From NCBI RefSeq assembly GCF_017814275.1, contig NZ_JAGIYQ010000005.1, positions 298,562 through 362,561 on the forward strand: DNA of 64,000 nucleotides. The letters run 5' to 3'. A program made the translations under genes and the position numbers. The first letter of the stretch is position 1; every line of letters begins with the position of its first letter. This DNA is from Gottfriedia endophytica. Lineage in GTDB: Bacteria > Bacillota > Bacilli > Bacillales > Bacillaceae_G. The notes beneath the pieces were generated by a model. The model worked only from the letters and a program-made list of their open reading frames with translations, had not been told where the DNA came from and made no database searches. This document shows positions 33,066 to 40,978 of the stretch, one piece after another.

Positions 33066-34754
33066 CTATAACAAAAATAAACTACTATCTTCGTAAATAC
33101 TTTTAGTATTAATATTTAACATTGCTCTAACATGAGCGTTTAGTATTGAGGCGATAGGATCAATTCTGTCACTAGCTTTACTTTTATCTAGCATAATGTT
33201 TTCATTTGGGTCTTGTCTTGTAACAGCATTTCCTATTGCCCAGGTTAAAACTGGATTATTATTGTGTTTTACCCTTTGTAAATAAACTTTTTCTCTAAAA
33301 TCTTTCGTAGGTGATCCAAGTGTTTGAATCCCTTGACGAATTTCAACAACTGTATATCCTTCACTTTCTAAATCCTGCATAAATTGAGTAGCATTCCATG
33401 GATCAGCACATACTTCAGTAATATTGATGTTGTATTTTACTTTGATATTTTCTAAATAAGATTTAATAAATGTATAATCAACTACGGCTCCTGGAGTTGT
33501 AGTGATCCACCCTTGTTTAACCCATAAATCATATGGTACTTTATCTGTTTTCATTTTGTATTCAAGAGTATCTTCAGGCATAAATGAGTGGCTGAGCACA
33601 TGATATTCATCATTAGACTTGAAAATAAATGAAATTGATGTTAAGTCTATTTTGGCTGATAAATCTACACCTACTACACATTCACAACCATTAAACCTTT
33701 CAAAATCGAACTCATCAGCACATAAATTCCATTTTTCCATATTCATATAACCATTTTCACGCTGATTTACCCATATGTTCATATTTTTAGTAAGGAAATT
33801 ACGCATTTTTTCAGGTACATCAAGAGCAGCTTTAAGCTCTCCACGTAAAAAAGCTAATCCTTCTTCATAACTACAAAGAATTGGATTAGCTTTTTCCCAT
33901 ACAGATTCATCTTTTATATCATCGTCTTTATCTAACTCGTTAACCATAATGAAATATTCATCATTTTCAATAGGATTATTAGGATTTAGTATATTACTAA
34001 CATACTTGTATTCGACTGAATAACAAGGGTTATTTAATTCAAAACCAGCTGTTGTAATAATCATCATTAAAGGTTGAGGTCTTGCACCACTTCCAGAAAT
34101 TAGAACATCATAAATCTCAGATGTTTTATGAGCATGGTATTCGTCAATAATTCCGCATTGTACGTTTAAACCATCACCATTTTGACCATCTTCTTTTGAT
34201 AGTGCTCTAATAAATCCTTCGCTTTTATAATGTGTAATACGTCCGTTTGCAATCTTAAATTTATCCTTAAGAAATTTACTACCATTTATTTGAGCTTTTG
34301 TTTCGTTCCAAACAATTTTTGCTTGTTCTGTTTTAGTTGCCCCGATATATACTTCACTCATTGGTTCACCAATGCCACTTGATTCATAGGATCCAACACA
34401 TGAAAGAGATTGTGATTTAGCATTTTTACGACCAACTTGCCAGTACGATTTCTTAAATCTTCTTAAATTTTTTTCTTTATGAATCCAGCCGTATATATTA
34501 CTAAATATAAATATTTGTATAGCCTCTGGTTCGATTCTTTTCCCTGCTAATTTACCTTTTGTGTGCTTGAACAATGCCATCCAGTTCAAGAAACGAAGTG
34601 CTTTTTCTTCGTCAAATATATATGGAAAATCCTCTGTTCCTTCACGTTCAATATCATTTAAAAAACGAAGACATGACCACTTATGTTTTTCGCACGCGAT
34701 CACATCTCCGTTGAGAACATCATGACAATATTCAATTAACCATTGTTTTAACAT
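33066..34754 (-). CDS. Terminase large subunit
   Basis: 562 residues. The ATPase part has the atypical P-loop in WQVGRKNAKSQSLSCVGSY, Walker B in CGIIDEYHAHK and the coupling motif ITTAGF. The nuclease part has acidic residues in VVGVDLSAKIDLTSISF and VCADPWNATQF. It cuts and pumps DNA into the prohead. It starts in a TAATG overlap with the small subunit. Confidence 0.95.
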   Translation of the reverse strand: MLKQWLIEYCHDVLNGDVIACEKHKWSCLRFLNDIEREGTEDFPYIFDEEKALRFLNWMALFKHTKGKLAGKRIEPEAIQIFIFSNIYGWIHKEKNLRRFKKSYWQVGRKNAKSQSLSCVGSYESSGIGEPMSEVYIGATKTEQAKIVWNETKAQINGSKFLKDKFKIANGRITHYKSEGFIRALSKEDGQNGDGLNVQCGIIDEYHAHKTSEIYDVLISGSGARPQPLMMIITTAGFELNNPCYSVEYKYVSNILNPNNPIENDEYFIMVNELDKDDDIKDESVWEKANPILCSYEEGLAFLRGELKAALDVPEKMRNFLTKNMNIWVNQRENGYMNMEKWNLCADEFDFERFNGCECVVGVDLSAKIDLTSISFIFKSNDEYHVLSHSFMPEDTLEYKMKTDKVPYDLWVKQGWITTTPGAVVDYTFIKSYLENIKVKYNINITEVCADPWNATQFMQDLESEGYTVVEIRQGIQTLGSPTKDFREKVYLQRVKHNNNPVLTWAIGNAVTRQDPNENIMLDKSKASDRIDPIASILNAHVRAMLNINTKSIYEDSSLFLL

Positions 34755-35251
34755 TAGACATCACCAAACATTTTTTCTTCATCAGATTCTTCTTTTTCAT
34801 TCAGTTTAGGAATTGCAATTTTAGCTCTTGCTGCAGGTGTTAGACCAAACTCAGTCGATAAAGATTTCATCTGTTCAAATAATGCTTTTTGTTTTGTTAA
34901 TAATGGATGAGGGACTTTATTTGTTTCTGCTGCTTTATTTGTGTATTCAACCATCAAACCCTCTTCTTGAATAACTTTCGTACATTCAACGTAGTTGCCA
35001 TAGGCATCACAGTAAAGAGCAAGTGCATTCACATCTACATTTGTAACTAGATCTACTTCTTTTAATTCATTAACCATCCGCTTAAATTCTTTTTTCGCAA
35101 AAGAAGATAGCCAAGAAGGCGGTTTTAATTTATCTGTTTTTGGTTGAATTAATTTTTCTCGTTCAAGACGTTCTTGCAATTGTGCTTTTGAATATTTTCC
35201 TTTATTTCCTTCTAATAATTGAAGAACTACAGGCTTTGCAGATCTACCCAA
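34754..35251 (-). CDS. Terminase small subunit, P27 family
   Basis: 165 residues starting at TTG 35251 behind AAAGGGGG. PPSWLSSFAKKEFKRMVNEL, ALALYCDAYGNYVECTKVI and EQMKSLSTEFGLTPAARAKI are P27-type features. It recognises the packaging site. Confidence 0.92.
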   Translation of the reverse strand: MGRSAKPVVLQLLEGNKGKYSKAQLQERLEREKLIQPKTDKLKPPSWLSSFAKKEFKRMVNELKEVDLVTNVDVNALALYCDAYGNYVECTKVIQEEGLMVEYTNKAAETNKVPHPLLTKQKALFEQMKSLSTEFGLTPAARAKIAIPKLNEKEESDEEKMFGDV

Positions 35252-35357
35252 ATCAGCTACCCCCTTTTACGTTTTTTTTCGGACTTTTTTTACAGAAAGC
35301 TGGGCGGCGGTCTAGAGCCGATAGGTCTGAGGGATTTTGATACCCCCTACCTATTAA

Positions 35358-35717
35358 TTACCTATTACCAAACCCACCATCTTCGGTAACGGTCTTCACA
35401 TCATGATGATGCTTACATAACGGTTGCCAATTTTTCTTATCCCAAAACAAATTCATATCACCTTTATGTGGTTTTATGTGGTCAACAACAGTAGCAGAAG
35501 TATATTTATTCTCATTTAGACACCGCACACACAACGGGTTCTTCTGTAAGAAAGACAGCCTAGCCTTCTGCCATCTATAATTATATCCACGTTTATTAGC
35601 ATTTCCACGTTCATTATCATGTTGTTTGTTTAACTGTTTATGTTCTTCACAAAAACCTTCATTAGTTAAATTGATACAACCTAACTTCCTACAAGGTTTC
35701 ATTGGTTTGCTCGGCAT
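35358..35717 (-). CDS. HNH endonuclease next to the terminase genes
   Basis: 119 residues. CRKLGC and CEEH at the start, KNPLCVRCLNENKYTSATVV, then DHIKPHKGD (the HNH histidine), LFWDKKNWQPLCKHHHDVKT. It has the CxxC zinc pair and the HNH beta-beta-alpha-metal fold. In cos-type HK97 phages this nuclease assists terminase in cutting at cos. A short gap (35252-35357) separates it from the small subunit, and I see nothing more in it. Confidence 0.93.
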   Translation of the reverse strand: MPSKPMKPCRKLGCINLTNEGFCEEHKQLNKQHDNERGNANKRGYNYRWQKARLSFLQKNPLCVRCLNENKYTSATVVDHIKPHKGDMNLFWDKKNWQPLCKHHHDVKTVTEDGGFGNR

Positions 35718-35852
35718 GATTAATCCCGCTCCACCTTATAAATTTTAATTAAACTAAAAAAATCACCTATCGTTTGATAGATGACTAAAAAGGGATGAAC
35801 GCTAGATGAACTAACTTCATACTATTACTATAACACTCTATTAGTGAAATGC

Positions 35853-35880
35853 TCTGCCAACATTCTGCCAAAAGTCTGCC
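35853..35880. repeat. Three close copies of TCTGCCAA upstream of the HNH/terminase genes
   Basis: TCTGCCAA occurs at 35853 and again at 35864, with a shorter TCTGCC at 35875, spaced 11 bases, about one helical turn. It lies between the HNH gene and the cargo gene, where cos or pac sites and terminase-binding repeats are often found. Function is inferred from place only. Confidence 0.4.
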
Positions 35881-35887
35881 TTTTATT

Positions 35888-36802
35888 TTATTGTCTAATA
35901 ATGAATTGACCTTCGCTATTAATTTTAATCAAATTTATAATATTATCCATTGATTCATTTATAGGTATTGTTATTTTTACAATAGCATCAACAGACTGCT
36001 TCTTTGTTTTTTTAATGTCAAAATCCATTTCTAAATTATTTATCTTCATCAACCTACCAAAAAATAACCATAAGTCAATTTCAGGATCAAGTAGTTCCAC
36101 TTCAAGAGAAAAACTTTTATGAGTTCCCTCGTCATAAACAGGGACTGCTCGATAACCTTTAAGGTTAGGTTGTGGAATACTTTGTTCATATTTATTAACA
36201 GGGACTATTCGATAACCTTTAAGATTAGGTTGGGAAATGTTTGGTTCAAACGTTCTCATTATTCTCGCTTCTAATTCATCCATTCGTTTTAATATATTAA
36301 ATGCTTCAGGATTTTGTTTTTCAACTTCTTGTAGGATTGTTGTTTCGGTAGATGCTCTATATATTGGATTATCAGGTTGGCTATCTTTCATTGCTTCAAT
36401 AACCATACTTTCAAATCTGTTTTTCACTTCAACAACACCAGCCATATCATTGGTGTAAAAAATTGTTCTTTCTTCATTTATATCGAATGGTAATTTTGTT
36501 CCATATTCACAAATTTGAACTAATGGTTTTCTTACTGCGTGTCTAACTGCAAGTTCGTACATTACATTTGGATTTAGTCCTGTTAGATTCGCAATTACCA
36601 AATCATCTGTAAGTATTTTTGATAAAACCTGTTTTGTTATTGAACCTGTATTGTACATTCTATGTGCAACAAATACATCAAATCCTAATTCGTCAAGAAC
36701 TGGCTGTAATACCGAATCAATGATTCCTTCAGCAGCACGCCTTATTTCAGTATTTTCTCCTCCTATTGGAGTGATAATAAAACATTTTTTATTCTCTGAC
36801 AT
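35888..36802 (-). CDS. Cargo protein with nucleoside-deoxyribosyltransferase/TIR-like domain
   Basis: 304 residues. Residues 5-120 have the fold pattern of the NDT/TIR-like superfamily: KKCFIITPIGGENTEIRRAA, VFVAHRM, then LSKILTDDLVIANLTGLNPN and VMYELAVRHAVRKPLVQI, where the DLTG-NPNV-YELA block carries the usual catalytic-site residues. Near residues 190-225 the piece QPNLKGYR-VPV occurs twice in tandem. The C-terminal 80 residues are a separate strand-rich part. It has its own promoter, no place in the virion, and sits between early and late modules. That fits a lysogenic-conversion or anti-phage effector, although this is inference. Confidence 0.65.
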   Translation of the reverse strand: MSENKKCFIITPIGGENTEIRRAAEGIIDSVLQPVLDELGFDVFVAHRMYNTGSITKQVLSKILTDDLVIANLTGLNPNVMYELAVRHAVRKPLVQICEYGTKLPFDINEERTIFYTNDMAGVVEVKNRFESMVIEAMKDSQPDNPIYRASTETTILQEVEKQNPEAFNILKRMDELEARIMRTFEPNISQPNLKGYRIVPVNKYEQSIPQPNLKGYRAVPVYDEGTHKSFSLEVELLDPEIDLWLFFGRLMKINNLEMDFDIKKTKKQSVDAIVKITIPINESMDNIINLIKINSEGQFIIRQ

Positions 36803-36940
36803 TTGATTCTCTCCCTATCTATTCAATTACCCATATCTTATATTTTGTGTAACTGCCCCTATCGTTGAATACCTTGTTATTATTGAAGTTATCGTGCTTG
36901 TCTTTTTGAGTTACACATTCACTTTTTTATGTATAACTGA

Positions 36941-36969
36941 ATTATAGCAAATAAAAAAAGCGCTTGAAA
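36941..36969 (-). promoter_or_regulatory. Promoter of the 35888-36802 cargo gene
   Basis: On the minus strand TTTCAA, 17 bases, TATAAT. The -35 lies inside the terminator of the integrase gene. The 140-base leader that follows has a perfect 9-base inverted repeat (TGTGTAACT at 36846-36854 and AGTTACACA at 36909-36917) that may fold. Confidence 0.55.
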
Positions 36970-36981
36970 TGAATTCAGCGC
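36960..36981 (-). terminator. Terminator of the early operon behind the small integrase
   Basis: GCGCT, 12 bases, AGCGC, followed by TTTTTTTATTTGC on the minus strand. Confidence 0.8.
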
Positions 36982-36998
36982 AGTTTTCAGATTATACT

Positions 36999-37541
36999 TT
37001 ATATTTTATATTTCATCATTGCTTTGTCCATGCCATCTTGATTTACTCCAATGTATTTCAAGGTAATATCTGGTGAACTATGATTAAATATTTCTTGTAG
37101 CATAGCAACATCTTTAGTTTGTTGATAGAAATGATATCCAAATGTTTTCCGTAGAGTGTGAGTTCCTATATCTCTTAGTTTAAATTCTCCTGCTGCTTTC
37201 TGAAGAATTTTGTAAGCCATACTTCTTCCGATTGGCTTATTATTACCTTGCCGACTTTTAAATAGAAATTCTTGATCATCTCTTTCATCAATCAATTTCT
37301 TTAATTCTCTTTTAAGAGATGGAGTAATCCTTATCCATTTTTGTTTACCTGTCTTTTGTTCCCTTAGTATAATGTGAGTGTTTTTTACATCGCCAACTTT
37401 TAACTTTAAAATGTCAGAAATCCGAAGACCTGTATTAATTCCCATTATGAATAGTAAATAGTTCCGTTCTGAATCATTTTTAAAATACTGTTTTAATCCT
37501 TCTACCTTTTCCTGGTCTCTAATAGGTTGTACGAAATTCAT
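36999..37541 (-). CDS. Tyrosine recombinase (integrase-like), catalytic domain only
   Basis: 180 residues with all active-site residues: Arg in GINTGLRISDIL, Lys in REQKTGKQKW, His-x-x-Arg in THTLRKTFGYH, His in FNHSSPDI and Tyr in TLKYIGV. There is no arm-binding or core-binding domain, as in the short Xer-like proteins often found before terminase in Bacillus and Lactobacillus phages. Since a large serine recombinase sits at the phage end, this one is more likely used for dimer resolution or DNA processing than for integration. Confidence 0.9.
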   Translation of the reverse strand: MNFVQPIRDQEKVEGLKQYFKNDSERNYLLFIMGINTGLRISDILKLKVGDVKNTHIILREQKTGKQKWIRITPSLKRELKKLIDERDDQEFLFKSRQGNNKPIGRSMAYKILQKAAGEFKLRDIGTHTLRKTFGYHFYQQTKDVAMLQEIFNHSSPDITLKYIGVNQDGMDKAMMKYKI

Positions 37542-37996
37542 AGATTACTCACTTCCTTGCTCTCTTCATACACTTCTATTTTTAGGATTAATGCTAACTT
37601 GTAAAATGCTCTTGCTTTTACTCTGTAATACTTTCGCTCCGACAAGTTTAATTCATTATATACTTCATAATCAAAAACATCATCTTGATTTAAATAACGT
37701 TTGATTATAATCGCACGCTCCGGCATACTTAATCGATTTACTGCAGAAAATGCTCTTTTCATGAAATTTTTTCTTTTGTTTTCTAGGTCAATATTATTTA
37801 TAGCAACTGCTTCTGTGGAAGAATGAATGGTATTTGTATTTGAAGGTGGTACTAATGTGTAGGTAGCTGTTGTTTTTGGAAGCATGAACAAATCTTCTGT
37901 TAAAACTATAACTCTATATCTCTCCAAAAATGCTTCCACTGCTTCTTTAGTTTTCTCCTTATCGATTGTTGGTAATGTAAATTGTAATTGATTCAT
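37538..37996 (-). CDS. ArpU-family late-gene regulator
   Basis: 152 residues. KEAVEAFLERYRVIVL at the start and the sigma-like C-terminal part (LSMPERAIIIKRYLNQDDVF, NLSERKYYRVKARAFYKLAL) match ArpU-type phage packaging and lysis regulators. It probably switches on the late operon. It overlaps the integrase by four bases. Confidence 0.85.
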   Translation of the reverse strand: MNQLQFTLPTIDKEKTKEAVEAFLERYRVIVLTEDLFMLPKTTATYTLVPPSNTNTIHSSTEAVAINNIDLENKRKNFMKRAFSAVNRLSMPERAIIIKRYLNQDDVFDYEVYNELNLSERKYYRVKARAFYKLALILKIEVYEESKEVSNL

Positions 37997-38014
37997 CTAA
38001 CTTCTTCCCCCTTT

Positions 38015-38182
38015 TTATTTTTGACGAATTGCTCCACGTCTACGAGAATAACGTGGTCCGTATACACCCATTAGTTCTTTTATCTCTCTTTCGCTTAAAG
38101 ATCTATTTTTATTTTTCTTTATTGGTTTTAAATTAGGTCGAGAATCTTTCCATTTAATAATTTCATTTTGAAGTGTTCCCAT
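38015..38182 (-). CDS. Small basic phage protein (55 aa)
   Basis: ATG 38182 lies behind AGGAGG. The product starts MGTLQNEIIKWKDSRPNLKP and ends LMGVYGPRYSRRRGAIRQK. It is strongly basic. Similar short proteins with NRSLSEREIKELMG occur before ArpU genes in Bacillus phages. Function unknown. Confidence 0.75.
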   Translation of the reverse strand: MGTLQNEIIKWKDSRPNLKPIKKNKNRSLSEREIKELMGVYGPRYSRRRGAIRQK

Positions 38183-38207
38183 TATTTAACCTCCTGAAAA
38201 TAGAAAA

Positions 38208-38254
38208 GAGGACACTAACTACAAAGCAAATAAATGCTTGTAATTAGTGTCCTC
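38208..38254 (-). terminator. Strong terminator after the DPGG peptide gene
   Basis: AGGACACTAACTACAA and TTGTAATTAGTGTCCT, a 16-bp stem with one mismatch, and CTTTTCTATTTT after it on the minus strand. Confidence 0.85.
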
Positions 38255-38274
38255 ACGCTCTCGGTCTTGGACGA

Positions 38275-38481
38275 TTATTGAATTATACTTCCAACCCATC
38301 CACCTGGATTTAAATGATAGTGGCCGATTCCACCTGGGTCTTGTCGGAATCCGCCCCCGCCAGGGTCTGATATGTGACCACCAGTACCAGGATCATAATT
38401 AGGATTACCAACTCCACCTCCTGGATCAGAGATTAACTGTTTAGTTCCAACTGAACCTATCGAATCTTTATGTAGTTTCAT
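38275..38481 (-). CDS. Small Gly/Pro-rich protein with repeated DPGG motif
   Basis: 68 residues, ATG behind AGGAGG. After a short start (MKLHKDSIGSVGTKQL) come ISDPGGGVGN, PNYDPGTGG, HISDPGGGG, RQDPGG, HLNPGGW, that is five D/N-P-G-[GT] turns in 50 residues. No lysine follows and the end is WVGSIIQ. It is framed by its own strong terminator. I recognise no family. It could be a structural low-complexity peptide, an anti-host protein or a ribosomally made peptide substrate. Confidence 0.7.
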   Translation of the reverse strand: MKLHKDSIGSVGTKQLISDPGGGVGNPNYDPGTGGHISDPGGGGFRQDPGGIGHYHLNPGGWVGSIIQ

Positions 38482-38575
38482 AGAAGCTTACCTCCTATCT
38501 TATTTTAATTATATTTTACATTAATTTTAGTGAAATTTCATAGTTTTTCATAAATTCTTTCTCCAAACTGCGACA

Positions 38576-38854
38576 CTATTCTTTTTCTTTTCCTGCTATT
38601 CCGATCTCGCTAACATCCGCAACAAAGTAATTTTCAATCACAACATCTGTACTGGATAATGGAGTTATCATATCTGCTCCAATCCCTTCTAATGTACTAA
38701 TGCACGTTTCGATTTTAATGTTTTCAACTATACAAATTTCTTGATAGTGTTGTTCTTGTACTGCTTTAATAAATTTGTCAGCGTTGATAAATTCACTTAC
38801 TTTACCGTATGCTACGTCTCCATCTTCTGAAAAAATAATATTATTTAATTTCAT
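38576..38854 (-). CDS. Hypothetical early phage protein
   Basis: The start is ATG 38854 behind GAGGAGG (92 residues). It begins MKLNNIIFSEDGDVAYGKVS and has VENIKIETCISTLEGIGADM. No domain recognised. Part of the leftward early operon. Confidence 0.6.
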   Translation of the reverse strand: MKLNNIIFSEDGDVAYGKVSEFINADKFIKAVQEQHYQEICIVENIKIETCISTLEGIGADMITPLSSTDVVIENYFVADVSEIGIAGKEKE

Positions 38855-38889
38855 ACTCTTCGTTCCTCCTCTAATTACCGTAATGTTCA

Positions 38890-39315
38890 TCAGTCCATTA
38901 ATACTTTTTTGACTTTCTCATACCATTGATTACCTTCGTACTTTGAGTAACTTACAATTTCTTTTAATATCTTTTCGTACCTTTCAACCATAGCCTTTTC
39001 TCGTTGAAGTTCTGTAAAATGTACCGCGTGTAATTTTTCTACAAATGCCTCTAAACGTTGGTTTTCTTTTAACAAATTATCAATATCTCTTCCATATCGA
39101 TTGACTTTTTCTTCCAACTGTTCCGCTTTCTTTCCCAATTTATCGCATTCAATTTTATAAAATTGATAATCTCCATCTAAACCAGAATTCACTTCTTCTA
39201 AAAGTTCCACTTTACTTGCTTCTTGAATTACCCATGTCTTATCTTCTATTGATAAATCTTTATCTAAATCTGTATGTTTAGAAATGATTTCATCTAATCT
39301 TTCTTTATCAGTCAT
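38890..39315 (-). CDS. Coiled-coil early phage protein
   Basis: The start is ATG 39315 behind AAAGGAGAG (141 residues). The central part (KLGKKAEQLEEKVNRYGRDI, NLLKENQRLEAFVEKLHAV) is a long coiled coil. It ends WYEKVKKVLMD. The family is unclear, and such proteins are common in early regions. Confidence 0.65.
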   Translation of the reverse strand: MTDKERLDEIISKHTDLDKDLSIEDKTWVIQEASKVELLEEVNSGLDGDYQFYKIECDKLGKKAEQLEEKVNRYGRDIDNLLKENQRLEAFVEKLHAVHFTELQREKAMVERYEKILKEIVSYSKYEGNQWYEKVKKVLMD

Positions 39316-39372
39316 TCTACTCTCTCCTTTCATGAACATTATTAATCTGTAATCAATCTCTGAACTGTGCAA

Positions 39373-39534
39373 TTAGTCTTTATAAGGAATTACTTGCAAA
39401 ATTTCACATCCAACAAAATTTGGATAATCAATTTTGAATCTATCTTTTGCTTCATTTTCATTTTTTGCAGAAACAAAAGCCATTAGAACAATCTCTGGCT
39501 GTTCTGGAAAACAAAATTTTAATTTATAAGACAT
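39373..39534 (-). CDS. Small hypothetical phage protein (53 aa)
   Basis: ATG 39534 stands behind AAAGGATGA. The product reads MSYKLKFCFPEQPEIVLMAF, then VSAKNENEAKDRFKIDYPNF and ends LQVIPYKD. This is a compact alpha/beta pattern, coding-like throughout. No family known. Confidence 0.65.
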   Translation of the reverse strand: MSYKLKFCFPEQPEIVLMAFVSAKNENEAKDRFKIDYPNFVGCEILQVIPYKD

Positions 39535-39594
39535 TTGTATCATCCTTTTGTTATTGATTTACATACTGGGATTCACCGTAATATGACATATACC

Positions 39595-39804
39595 TTATTT
39601 TGTTTCTTCCACAATAATAGATTTAACAAACAATAATAATTCTTCAATCTTAATATCCTTTCGATCATCATATCTAATTTGAGATTCTAAAAATCCACTC
39701 ATAGCTGGATAGAGATATCGTTTTTTATCGGATGGCATACTTTGATACATTTTAAAAACTTCTTTTGACATCAACAATAAATCTTCTTTATTCATTCCAG
39801 ACAC
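39595..39804 (-). CDS. Small hypothetical phage protein
   Basis: 69 residues, mostly helical (NKEDLLLMSKEVFKMYQSMP, then SDKKRYLYPAMSGFLES). It overlaps the upstream gene by 17 bases, so it is translated as part of the early operon. No family known. Confidence 0.55.
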   Translation of the reverse strand: MSGMNKEDLLLMSKEVFKMYQSMPSDKKRYLYPAMSGFLESQIRYDDRKDIKIEELLLFVKSIIVEETK

Positions 39805-40093
39805 CCCTTATTTGTTGTACTTTATTAACTGAATGATAAAATCCCTCGCTTATCCCAAAATAATTTCTTTGATAATCATGAAAAATATTTGTAATTGGTA
39901 ATAAGTCTTTTAAATTTATATCCTTGCGATATTTTGAAACAGAAGAAATAAGAATGGCATAACTTATACAAACTTCATCATATTTATTGGATTTTGATAA
40001 ATTAAATTTTTGATCTATATTTTTAATTTGTTTGTTAAAGTATTCCGTCATTGTTTGAACAAATTCCACGGTATTTTCACTCCTAAAAATCAA
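39788..40093 (-). CDS. Hypothetical phage protein
   Basis: 101 residues, helical and charged (FRSENTVEFVQTMTEYFNKQ, SYAILISSVSKYRKDINLKD). No domain recognised. It lies ten bases after the XtrA-like gene. Confidence 0.55.
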   Translation of the reverse strand: MIFRSENTVEFVQTMTEYFNKQIKNIDQKFNLSKSNKYDEVCISYAILISSVSKYRKDINLKDLLPITNIFHDYQRNYFGISEGFYHSVNKVQQIRGVWNE

Positions 40094-40103
40094 TTTTCAT
40101 ATA

Positions 40104-40304
40104 TTAAAAAAGCTCACTCTCTTCAAATTTAACTCTTGCAACTTTCCCTTTAGCAGTTTCTATAATTGTATGTCCATGCTCTACAGCTTCAGTAACTTTA
40201 ACTTTACCTTGAATTCCATCCAGTACTAGGACGATTACTTTACCAGGTTCTAATTTATGTTGTACTGTCATATCATTACTTAATTCTAATTCTATCGTTC
40301 TCAA
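40104..40304 (-). CDS. XtrA/YqaO-family small phage protein
   Basis: I choose TTG 40304, seven bases behind GGGGGCG (66 residues). TVQHKLEPGKVIVLVLDGIQ, GKVKVTEAVEHGHTIIETAK and GKVARVKFEE have the beta-rich pattern of XtrA of PBSX and YqaO of skin. Function is unknown. The ribosome site can pair with an upstream segment, see the leader entry. Confidence 0.7.
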   Translation of the reverse strand: MRTIELELSNDMTVQHKLEPGKVIVLVLDGIQGKVKVTEAVEHGHTIIETAKGKVARVKFEESELF

Positions 40305-40305
40305 A

Positions 40306-40381
40306 GAGATCGCCCCCAATAATTTAATATGTTATAATATTAGTAAGTTGTTTTTTTATTGGCAGGGAGCGATCTCCTTGC
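40306..40381. promoter_or_regulatory. Leader with alternative hairpins at the XtrA-like start
   Basis: On the minus strand GAGATCGCTCCC (40376-40365) can pair over a 47-base loop with GGGGGCGATCTC (40317-40306), which holds the ribosome site and abuts the start codon. Eleven Watson-Crick pairs and one wobble are possible. The upstream arm can instead fold locally as GCAAGGAG, ATCG, CTCCCTGC. On the plus strand the same local hairpin (40362-40381) is followed by TTTTTTT, so it would also terminate a plus-strand transcript. Confidence 0.5.
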
Positions 40382-40452
40382 TTTTTTTATTTTTCTCTAT
40401 TTAAATAATTTATTTAATGCGGATACCTGCGGTTCTTCTCCGTAATGTTCAA

Positions 40453-40608
40453 CTAACCTTCTATGCTTGAAGATATAGCAGATATTCTATCGTCATGTTC
40501 TTTACATTCCCTACAAATCTCTAAATCACCATATATTTCTTGTGTTTGTTTCAATTTACTACAGAAATCACATTGCTTTCTTTTCTTCTTCTTAATACGT
40601 TTATTCAT
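40453..40608 (-). CDS. Small zinc-ribbon protein (51 aa)
   Basis: ATG 40608 lies behind GGAGTG. The product is MNKRIKKKKRKQCDFCSKLK, then EIYGDLEICRECKEHDDRI. Two CxxC pairs 21 residues apart and a basic start suggest a zinc-bound nucleic-acid-binding protein. The gap 40382-40452 after it shows nothing else. Confidence 0.7.
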   Translation of the reverse strand: MNKRIKKKKRKQCDFCSKLKQTQEIYGDLEICRECKEHDDRISAISSSIEG

Positions 40609-40644
40609 AATTTCACTCCTTCACAGTTTTAACCTTTTGCGCAC

Positions 40645-40977
40645 TTATAATTCGTTTACCCCCAGGTAATCCACAACATTTTGTGGATAGATACCTTGTT
40701 TAGATACCCTCATTTTCTCCGGTATATTTGAATCTATAGCATTTTTAAGTTTGACCAGTGCTTCTGCCCAACTAAACCCCTTAATAATTGATCTATAATA
40801 CTTCCAAATCATATAAGCATAGTGCTCAAATAACTCGTACTCATTGCTTCGATTACTCTGCTTAGCTTTATTTGGTACGTATGCAATAACATCCACGCTT
40901 CTAGCCTTTATTAGTTTTTTACTATCAAAGTCTTGTGTTTGCGATTCAGTGTCAAAAATCGTGAATTGCTTTGGCAC
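40645..40977 (-). CDS. Hypothetical phage early protein
   Basis: 110 residues. KLIKARSVDVIAYVPNKAKQ, then YELFEHYAYMIWKYYRSIIK. No family recognised with confidence. It begins one base after the antirepressor stop and is part of the replication operon. Confidence 0.6.
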   Translation of the reverse strand: MPKQFTIFDTESQTQDFDSKKLIKARSVDVIAYVPNKAKQSNRSNEYELFEHYAYMIWKYYRSIIKGFSWAEALVKLKNAIDSNIPEKMRVSKQGIYPQNVVDYLGVNEL

Positions 40978-40978
40978 A

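Noticed and set aside
36999..37541. Tyrosine recombinase as the integrase that inserted the prophage
   Set aside because: It lacks arm- and core-binding domains, is far from both ends and sits in the late-control region. The serine recombinase is next to the junction and attP has the serine-type dyad.
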